64,000 bases of DNA from positions 248,001-312,000 of the forward strand of contig NC_090121.1 of NCBI RefSeq assembly GCF_023973825.1. The letters are read 5' to 3'. This stretch comes from Plasmodium brasilianum (Eukaryota > Apicomplexa > Aconoidasida > Haemosporida > Plasmodiidae). The position numbers and the translations under genes are program-made. The notes beneath the pieces are model-generated. The model was given only the letters and a program-made list of their open reading frames with translations, was not told where the DNA came from and searched no databases. Numbering within the stretch: position 1 is the stretch's first letter; the number at the start of each line of letters is the position of its first letter. Below, in pieces: positions 56,396 through 64,000 of the stretch.

Positions 56396-59300
56396 TTACT
56401 GTAATTTTTTATTTTCAAATATACTTTCATTTGTAATTATATTAGTTGATTGTTTCGGTTTATCACTTCTGGCTTTGCATAGGCTCTCACAATTGTTGCT
56501 TCCACCATCGTTGTTATTACTATGATTACTGAACTTATGATTATTATCGAGGTCGTTTCCTTTAGAATCGCTGTTACCACTACCGCGTATGTTATCATTT
56601 CCACTACTATTGTTATCATTGATATACAAATAATCCCTCTTAATATCATTTTTCACGGAATAAGTAGCACTATCGTTTGTTGCAGTCAATTCTGAGTCCA
56701 TCTCCTTTTCATGCTCATTCGAATTCTCACTCACATTCAAATTCGCATTTTCATCTACGTTATTATGCACCTCTACTGTGTCATTACACACATCTTGACC
56801 TTTATCATTTTTTTTTTTTTCCTTGCTGTCATAACTTTTCAACCACTGTAATTTGTCGAAAAAATATTTTTTTACCGTACTTTGTCTTTTCGGAAGGTTT
56901 TTTGATTCGTTACTCGCGTCGTTACTTAAACCGTTTATCACATCATTACCCATATCGTTTATAATATCGTTACTGACAACGTTACATGTACCATTATTTG
57001 AGCTACCTTCAATAGAACTATACATAATCTCCGATAACGTATCATTATTGCTTCCTCTATTTATGGTATTACTACGCGTACTACTAATACTATTACGCCC
57101 TTCTTCATTATCATAGTTTTTTGACTTCTTTCTAGTACTCTCTTTTTCATTGTCACTATCTCTATTTATACTAGTGCTTTTATTACTATTGCTTCCATTG
57201 CTATAACTTGCATTAACTTTTTCATAAATTCTTTTTTCAATCTTTTTTGATACACTTTTACTGTTCCTGTTACTGGAATCATGTGAACTGTTACTATACC
57301 TAGCACTCTCATCCATGCATATATTTTCTTTATTACTAACATTTTTACAAATATAATCCTTCTTTATGATTGATGAAGTAGAAGAAGAATGCTCAATATC
57401 TTTCAGCTTTTGTTCTTCTTTAGGTTTCTTAATATTACTGTTAATATCAATTGGAGGTTCTTCTCTTATATTAGCCGTGAAATCATTTCTACCAGAATTT
57501 ATTCCATGAAGATTATTTATACTAGAACATAATTCACTTAAATTATTAATTATATTTTCAGAAAACCCTCTTCTATGACCACCTGTGTTACTATTATTAA
57601 CGTTATTAACAAATACATTTGCACTATCAAAATGGATGGGTGTTCCTATACTGTTTGATGTTGTGAATGTATTTGGAGAAGGAACTGAATTGGGAACATG
57701 CATTATATTTTGACTACGTATTGTAGTTGGGGCACGTATTTCTATTGGAGCATGGACTGTAATTGGAGTACGGGATGTATTGGTTGAACGGACTGTATTG
57801 TTAGAACGGATTGCACTGCTTGTGCGAACTGAACTCGGAACACGTACTACACTGGTAGCACGAAGTATACTTGGACCACGAAGTATACTTGGACCACGAA
57901 GTACATTCGGACCATGGACTCCATTTGAAGCACGAACTACATTCGGACCATGGACTGCATTTGAAGCACCGAAGATGTTTGCTGTGCCAATAACAGTAGA
58001 TGCATCAAAAACATTTTCAGTTATGTGGGATCTATTACTTGAGTTTTCATAAAAACGCCCACTCATATTTGCACCGTTACTCTTATTAATATTATTATTA
58101 ACATTGTTGTTATTATTAATCGTATCATTAATGGTATCATTAATGCTATTATCAATGTTATTATCACCACTACTGATGTTATTGTTTTCTTCCCCATTGA
58201 CTGCGTTACTTCCATTTGAATTGCTATTTTTATTTTTGTAAGCGTTTTCACTGTTATCCTTACCCTGGTTGTAATCATTACGTCTGACTGTGTTACTATG
58301 ACTGTGTGTGTTCTGGTTACTACCGCTGTTATTACTGCTATTATTATTCATATTGCTATTTTGACCATTACTCTCACAATCGTTATTCTTATTACTGTTA
58401 TTGCTATTACTTTTATTATTACCATTACTTTTATTATTACCATTACTTTTATTATTACTATTACTACAATTATTACTATTACTACAATTATTACTATTAC
58501 TACAACTATTAGTATTATTACCATTATTATTATCATCTTTATCATCATCACCATCCTTCTTCTTTGGTATGTTTCTCTCATTTGGGGAACGACAATTACC
58601 CTCAAAAGGATTTTCTCCCGGTCTCACCTGACTCTGTTCATAAGTGTTTCTTGTATCTGAGTTTCTGTTGCTGCTTCTAATAAAAGTATGAGTGGGGGTA
58701 TAAATTCTATTTACTCTATTTGAATCATTATTTCCAGTTATGAATCTATTAAAAAAATTTTGTAAAATGGACGATGTTTGTGATGCTGCAAAACCTTCTA
58801 GGTGGTTAATGTCATATTCATCCGTAAAATGAACGTACCTCGTTTCATCAACCGCATTTTCCACATTTCCTGTTCTATTAGGCGTAACATTTTTTCCTGA
58901 TTCATTTTCATTAACGTTCTTTCCACTTGCATCCCTGTCGCCTGGCTCCTTACCATTGATATCATTGCTGTTATTACTGCCATTGTTATCATTACTAACA
59001 TTACTAACAATATTAACGTTATTAACGTTATTACCATTATTATCGTCCTTATTCGCTTTTCCACGGTCATTGCTCTCGTCTTTACTATTCACTTTATCAC
59101 TGCTATCTTCATTTATGGCATAATTTCTAGCTTCATTACTGCTACCATTGAGAGCCGCTGCATTTCCACTTCCATTCGTACTCTCGTTCGGATTGTTAGA
59201 ATTGCTAAAAGAATTGTTACGAGAAATTTCAGAGTTAATTCTTTCTCTTAATTCTTCCCTTTTACAGTTATATTCTTGATCATCTGTAGGTAACTCAAAA

Positions 59301-60550
59301 CGACAAGTAGGGCAAGAATTCCTTTCTTTTAACCATGGGATGATACAAGAACAATGAAAAACATGCCGACAACGTTCATTATCTGTTATTCTATGTACTT
59401 CATCATTCTCTTTATATTCTTCTCTACATATGGCACAAGATTCTAACTCTTTTGCTCTCTCAGATGTTAATATATCTACTTTTAAATTTTTGATAACTTC
59501 TTCAGATGCTGGAGGGGGTCCATTTCTTGATGGATCACTTTCCATTATAACAGTCAATACTTGATCTAAGGAAATATGATCAAACGAATTTGCTAATATG
59601 TTGTCTATTATATCTTGGAAATTTTGTCTTATAAGTGAGTTGAAAGGAACATTCGTTATATCTATTGCTCTCGTAATAATTCTGGGGTTTCTTGGGTTGA
59701 CACTGTTACTGCTAGTGTAGCTGTTGGCGTAACTGTTGGCATAATTACTGGCGTAGCTGTTGGTGAAATTATTGGCATTACTGTTACTATAATTGTTATT
59801 GTAATTATTTCTATAACTATTAGTGCTACTAGTAGCATTAACATTTGCGTTAACATTCGTGTTAATATGAGAGTTCATATTATTCGTATCATTACTACTT
59901 TCGGTGTTATAATTACTGTTATTATTATTATTATTATTGTTATAACTATAATTTCTTCCTACAAATACCCTATTACCCCCATCACTTCTAACAGTATTAT
60001 CACTAGCCCCATTTTCATTAATAGGTGTACCGAAATTGGCTGTAAAATGAATGTCTGCATCTGCTGGTCTAAAACTCGTATTAAACATCTGCTGATACAT
60101 ATTTCTAAATAACATCAAGTCGCTAAAAATGTTATCATTTGCACTGGCATTCATATTGGCATTCATATTGGCATTCATATTGGTATTCATATTAGTATTC
60201 ATATTGGCATTCATATTAGTATTCATATTAGTATTCTGATTTGCATTCATATTAGCACTAGTATTAAAAGCACTACTGTTATTACTTGTAAAGGCACTTC
60301 TATTATTATAATTATTATTTAAATTATTGTTATTATTAAAATATCTACCCCCTACTGTATTCCTACCTTCCCTATTTGTATTTATCGAATGAAAACTTAT
60401 TGGATCATCTTCATCTATCTTTTCCACAAAACCAACATTATTACAACTCTTACATTTTATTTCACCATCATATATAATTTCAATGTCACTTGTTCTTTTC
60501 ACATCTTCACAACTATGACAGAAGTAATCATAATCATCAACTTGATTCAT
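56396..60550 (-). CDS. RING-H2 E3 ubiquitin ligase, RNF115/RNF126-like
   Basis: This single exon encodes about 1,384 residues. The start MNQVDDYDYFCHSCEDVKRT is chosen because the family's N-terminal zinc ribbon begins there (CHSC at about 11-14, CKSC about 20 residues later, then VGFVEKIDE); the 65 codons upstream are hydrophobic leader-like translation. A central block (IRQNFQDIIDNILANSFDHI, then PPPASEEVIKNLKVDILTSE) precedes the RING-H2 domain at about 378-425: CAICREEYKENDEVHRITDN, CRHVFHCSCIIPWLK, CPTC. This order matches RNF115/RNF126, which ubiquitinate mislocalised and endocytic substrates; the substrates here are unknown. Downstream are long Asn/Ser-rich inserts, a regular hexapeptide-repeat region (about 840-980) and a Lys/Ser/Asn tail. 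It is several times longer than human RNF126 owing to these inserts. NMNA repeats lie near 100-135. Confidence 0.9.
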   Translation of the reverse strand: MNQVDDYDYFCHSCEDVKRTSDIEIIYDGEIKCKSCNNVGFVEKIDEDDPISFHSINTNREGRNTVGGRYFNNNNNLNNNYNNRSAFTSNNSSAFNTSANMNANQNTNMNTNMNANMNTNMNTNMNANMNANMNASANDNIFSDLMLFRNMYQQMFNTSFRPADADIHFTANFGTPINENGASDNTVRSDGGNRVFVGRNYSYNNNNNNNNSNYNTESSNDTNNMNSHINTNVNANVNATSSTNSYRNNYNNNYSNSNANNFTNSYASNYANSYANSYTSSNSVNPRNPRIITRAIDITNVPFNSLIRQNFQDIIDNILANSFDHISLDQVLTVIMESDPSRNGPPPASEEVIKNLKVDILTSERAKELESCAICREEYKENDEVHRITDNERCRHVFHCSCIIPWLKERNSCPTCRFELPTDDQEYNCKREELRERINSEISRNNSFSNSNNPNESTNGSGNAAALNGSSNEARNYAINEDSSDKVNSKDESNDRGKANKDDNNGNNVNNVNIVSNVSNDNNGSNNSNDINGKEPGDRDASGKNVNENESGKNVTPNRTGNVENAVDETRYVHFTDEYDINHLEGFAASQTSSILQNFFNRFITGNNDSNRVNRIYTPTHTFIRSSNRNSDTRNTYEQSQVRPGENPFEGNCRSPNERNIPKKKDGDDDKDDNNNGNNTNSCSNSNNCSNSNNCSNSNNKSNGNNKSNGNNKSNSNNSNKNNDCESNGQNSNMNNNSSNNSGSNQNTHSHSNTVRRNDYNQGKDNSENAYKNKNSNSNGSNAVNGEENNNISSGDNNIDNSINDTINDTINNNNNVNNNINKSNGANMSGRFYENSSNRSHITENVFDASTVIGTANIFGASNAVHGPNVVRASNGVHGPNVLRGPSILRGPSILRATSVVRVPSSVRTSSAIRSNNTVRSTNTSRTPITVHAPIEIRAPTTIRSQNIMHVPNSVPSPNTFTTSNSIGTPIHFDSANVFVNNVNNSNTGGHRRGFSENIINNLSELCSSINNLHGINSGRNDFTANIREEPPIDINSNIKKPKEEQKLKDIEHSSSTSSIIKKDYICKNVSNKENICMDESARYSNSSHDSSNRNSKSVSKKIEKRIYEKVNASYSNGSNSNKSTSINRDSDNEKESTRKKSKNYDNEEGRNSISSTRSNTINRGSNNDTLSEIMYSSIEGSSNNGTCNVVSNDIINDMGNDVINGLSNDASNESKNLPKRQSTVKKYFFDKLQWLKSYDSKEKKKNDKGQDVCNDTVEVHNNVDENANLNVSENSNEHEKEMDSELTATNDSATYSVKNDIKRDYLYINDNNSSGNDNIRGSGNSDSKGNDLDNNHKFSNHSNNNDGGSNNCESLCKARSDKPKQSTNIITNESIFENKKLQ
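57610..58023 (-). repeat. 18-nt coding repeat giving hexapeptides in the RING ligase
   Basis: About 22 consecutive six-residue units keep perfect register, e.g. GPNVLR GPSILR GPSILR, then VPSSVR, TSSAIR, APTTIR. Consensus: small residue, Pro/Ser, polar, any, Val/Ile, Arg/His. The best DNA units share GGACCACGAAGTATACTT (plus strand). Confidence 0.85.
58400..58515 (-). repeat. In-frame Asn/Ser/Cys/Lys codon repeat in the RING ligase
   Basis: Units of 18 nt encode SNSNNC and then NNKSNG in tandem (coding strand AGTAATAATTGTAGTAAT type). Another such run (ANMNTNMN, 12-nt units) lies at about 60135-60250. Confidence 0.8.
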
Positions 60551-60829
60551 AATCAAACTTTTCTTAATTCGTTTTACAAATATGTATAATAATTTTGACA
60601 AAAAAAAAAATATATAAATAAAATGGAGAAAAATAAAATGGAGTATAATACAATTAATGAGAAAAATTGAAATACTCCTTTGAAAATTTAACCAAATTCG
60701 TATCTGAACGTTCTTATGTTGAAGAGTATGTAAACATATGCACACCTGAATATGATGGCATTAGCATGCTAGTATTTATAACTTGTACTCATAAATATAT
60801 ATGCTTTTTTTTTTGCTACTATGCATGTG

Positions 60830-60870
<41 letters not shown>

Positions 60871-61418
60871 TCTCAACTTCAACTTCTCAAAAATGTAAAC
60901 ATATGTTCGATAAATTTAGCTTTATTTTGTCAAATTTTTTTTTTAATTTAAAAAAAAAAAATTATAAAAACAAAAAAAAGGAATCTTCCTCACGTGTACG
61001 TTATTGCATATGTATATATGCGCGTATAAATGTATGAATATATAAATGTATATAAGGGCGCATAAATGTTATATATGTTAGTACATATACGTATATTTAT
61101 ATATATATATATATATATATATAGGTGATAAAGGCTAACATATCATTCGAGCATAGAAAAAAAAACGTTAAATACTAATTATATTTTTATCGTGGGTATA
61201 TTTTATAACTTCATCAATTTATGTATAAATATTGAAATTTTTAAAAAATTTAATTTATATAACATTATAATATGTTTCTATATTCATTTATTCATGTAAT
61301 CACATTATAATTCATATTAAAATATTCACAAACAAACAAAAAAAAATAATAAAAAAAAAAAAAAAAAAATTTAACCGCTTTCATGTTTAAAATAAAATTT
61401 TTTCACGTACATGATTTG

Positions 61419-61458
<40 letters not shown>

Positions 61459-61497
61459 ACATGAGTAATATTTAAAACCTCATCTTATTTTTCAATT

Positions 61498-61562
61498 TTT
61501 TCTTTTTCTTTTTCTTTTTCTTTTTCTTTTTCTTTTTTTTTTTTTCTTTCTTTCTTTCTTTC
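61498..61562. repeat. (TTTTTC)n followed by (TTTC)n
   Basis: About seven TTTTTC units are followed by a T run and four TTTC units, then another long T run. Confidence 0.85.
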
Positions 61563-62147
61563 TTTTTTTTTTTTTTTTTTTGTGATGTATTATTGAATTT
61601 TATGTAGAATGAAATTTTAAATTATTTTTTTACTTGGTTCAAGTGTATATAAACGTTTTTTTTTTTTTTTTAAACAATTACACCACTACGACATACATAA
61701 TTTTGGCGTACGCATATATAAACATATATATATATATATACATAATATTACATAAGCATACATATGTTTATATTTGCCGTTATGTGTTTGCTATTTTTAT
61801 GTGTTATTTTAGTATATTTATAAATGTACCCATATATATAATATTATTTTATATACAAATACACGTACATATAAATATGGAAGTATGTATAACGGTATAT
61901 GCATTTTTTGTTCATTGTGTTCTATGCTTAACTATTCAAATGATGCTGTTTTATTATATATATTTCACTTCACTTATATGAATATATTAATACGTACTTT
62001 AATTACATTCTTGTGTATATTGTTATACATATGTTGATAAGTACACATCATTCTCAGGTTATTTCGTTCATATAATACATTTTTTACGCGATTATATTGT
62101 ATGTTTGAAGTGAATTTATATATATAAATAATTGATATCTATATATA

Positions 62148-62487
62148 AGCTAATATATAGGTATATGATTAATATATATGCATATGATTTATATATATGT
62201 ATATGATTAATATATATGTATATGATTAATGTATATGCATATGATTAATATATATGCATATGATTAATATATATGCATATGATTAATATATATGTATATG
62301 ATTAATATATATGTATATGATTAATATATATGCATATGATTAATATATATGTATATGATTAATATATATGTATATGATTAATGTATATGCATATGATTAA
62401 TATATATGCATATGATTAATATATATGCATATGATTAATATATATGTATATGATTAATATATATGTATATGATTAATATATATGTAT
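62148..62487. repeat. 19-nt minisatellite GATTAATATATATGYATAT, about 17 copies
   Basis: The units differ mainly at one C/T position, plus a rare A-to-G (AATGTATATGC). The rare variant occurs at 62231 and again at 62383, exactly 152 nt (8 units) apart, within matching runs of C and T types. Confidence 0.95.
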
Positions 62488-62703
62488 ACACTGTGAATAT
62501 TTATATTTATTTATTTATATACACACTTTGATTACATAAAATTGTAAAAAAAAATTAGAAAAATAAAATTCCTATGATTTCAGTAATCGTAATTTAAAAA
62601 CTACATATATAATCTACGAACATAATGTTATATTCTAAAAAAATTTACAATTAATAAAAGGTGTCATTACATTTATCAAAACTTCTTTTTTTAAAAACTA
62701 AGT

Positions 62704-63066
62704 TGTAATGCTCCTTTGTAATACTCCTTTGTAATACTCCTTTGTAATACTACTTTGTAATACTCTTTTGTAATACTACTTTGTAATACTCCTTTGTAAT
62801 ACTCCTTTGTAATACTACTTTGTAATACTCTTTTGTAATACTACTTTGTAATACTCCTTTGTAATACTCCTTTGTAATACTACTTTGTAATACTACTTTG
62901 TAATACTCCTTTGTAATACTACTTTGTAATACTCCTTTGTAATACTACTTTGTAATACTACTTTGTAATACTCTTTTGTAATACTACTTTGTAATACTCC
63001 TTTGTAATACTACTTTGTAATACTACTTTGTAATACTACTTTGTAATACTACTTTGTAATACTAAT
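62704..63066. repeat. 13-nt minisatellite TTTGTAATACTNY, about 28 copies
   Basis: Units end in CC, AC or CT. The order at the left is CC-CC-AC-CT-AC, repeated twice and partly a third time, then AC-rich units. The array is continuous with no other interruption. Confidence 0.95.
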
Positions 63067-63306
63067 TTTTAGTCCTATTTTATAATACTAATTGTGTTAA
63101 AAAAATATATATATATAAATTTATGTATCTTGTATAAGTACATATGTGTATATATAATATATATATTATATTCATGTATATACAAATATATGTACATAAA
63201 CATATTTATTCTTTTCGCTTTAACAATCTGTGGCTATATTAAATAAAACTGCATAAAATTTAACTTTAAAAATATATAGAATAGTTTTTCACATTTATAT
63301 ATATGT

Positions 63307-63372
63307 ATACATATATATATACACATGTATACATATATATATACACATGTATACATATATATATACACATGT
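63307..63372. repeat. 22-nt tandem repeat, three copies
   Basis: Unit ACATATATATATACACATGT plus AT, three identical copies, in an otherwise TATA-rich stretch. Confidence 0.9.
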
Positions 63373-64000
63373 ATAAGTTCATTTAACAAATTTTTATTCT
63401 GTGCAATTTCAAATATATGCGTATATTTGTGCATGTACATAAATTTGTGCGTATATTTTTACATATATATATTTATATACATATATGTAATATAACGGTT
63501 ATAATATATGGTACAGTTAAAATCTGGTAATAATATCTTCATAGATTTTTCAAAATTTTTATATTATTTCTTATTTATTTTTTTTTTTTTTTTTCTAATG
63601 AAACGTTCAAAATTACATTTACGCATTTTTAACAATATAAAAACGTCCAACATAAATTAGAAAAAAAAATAATAACATATACATATATATATAAAACAAC
63701 ATATATATAGTAAAATAAAATAGAATTTGAAATTAATTATAATAAAAAAATATATATTATGCTAAAAACTGCGAGAGGTTAAGTATCTCTATAACAATTA
63801 AAAAAATATATTGTTACGTGTGCATAATATAGAATTCAATACCTTTTTAATATATATTATATATATATAACATTGTTGTTACTTGTACTTATTTGTAAAC
63901 TACTAATATACATGTTTTAAATTAGAGATTACAACATAACTTTTTAACTGTGTATATTAAATTATGCATAAATTTTGTGTAAACACGTAATACAAATTTT

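Larger units (their letters stand above)
60551..64000. other. 3.4-kb gene-free region at the right edge
   Basis: The part next to 60551 should contain the promoter of the RING ligase gene. The rest carries (TA)n tracts (60828-60866, 61097-61123, 61419-61450), a CTTTTT block and three minisatellites listed separately. Short ORFs here are Tyr/Ile-rich translations of TATA repeats; no gene is supported. Confidence 0.6.

Noticed and set aside
58298..58660. Ile/Thr/Val- and Tyr/Cys-rich plus-strand ORFs
   Set aside because: They are the antisense of the Asn/Ser repeat in the RING ligase.
60551..60745. 65-residue N-terminal extension of the RING ligase
   Set aside because: It is hydrophobic with an A/T-run origin, and the conserved zinc ribbon starts right after the downstream Met.
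1..64000. CRISPR arrays, insertion sequences or operons
   Set aside because: The tandem arrays have no spacer structure, no transposase or reverse transcriptase ORF is visible, and the gene structures are eukaryotic.

Overview
The window looks like nuclear DNA of a malaria parasite (Plasmodium), probably one of the AT-rich species with moderate codon bias (P. malariae or P. ovale type; the species cannot be fixed by eye). The grounds are very AT-rich intergenic DNA full of homopolymers, (TA)n and minisatellites; large single-exon genes with Asn/Asp/Ser/Lys-rich inserts; short AT-rich GT-AG introns; and lineage-diagnostic genes such as an alveolin of the inner membrane complex and an apparently apicoplast-targeted RbfA. 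From memory, the order RPS20 - IMC1c - MKT1-like - U5 GTPase - RPL13 matches the left part of P. falciparum chromosome 10 (around PF3D7_1003500 to PF3D7_1004000). That recollection was not checked.

Layout. Left block (1-7 kb, + strand): the 3' end of a six-pass membrane protein, a small multi-exon single-pass membrane protein, and a two-exon RbfA. Next on the minus strand come the NatA catalytic subunit NAA10, a 1,844-residue protein of unknown function, and two-exon ribosomal protein uS10 (RPS20). Middle block (21-41 kb): alveolin IMC1c (+), an MKT1-like XPG-fold protein (-), the spliceosomal GTPase SNU114/EFTUD2 (-), a two-exon CCDC103/DNAAF19-like axonemal factor (+) and ribosomal protein uL13 (-). 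Right block (44-61 kb, all minus): one very large WDR7/Rabconnectin-3-beta gene whose two long ORFs are joined by an intron, a small unrecognised gene, and an RNF115/126-like RING-H2 ubiquitin ligase. The last 3.4 kb has no recognisable gene and carries several tandem arrays.

The genes do not form a pathway. They are mostly housekeeping functions: cytosolic translation (uS10, uL13), splicing (SNU114), N-terminal acetylation (NAA10), mRNA fate (MKT1-like), V-ATPase regulation (WDR7) and ubiquitination (RING). Organelle or stage-specific functions are interspersed: plastid ribosome maturation (RbfA), pellicle (IMC1c) and the male gamete flagellum (CCDC103-like). Each gene has its own promoter region; there are no operons.

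I did not find an obvious new multi-gene system. The observations most worth following are the merged WDR7 gene model, the CCDC103 homologue, the strict hexapeptide repeat in the RING ligase, non-consensus residues in NAA10 and SNU114, a GC-rich hairpin in a 4-kb intergenic region, and higher-order structure in the right-end satellite arrays.
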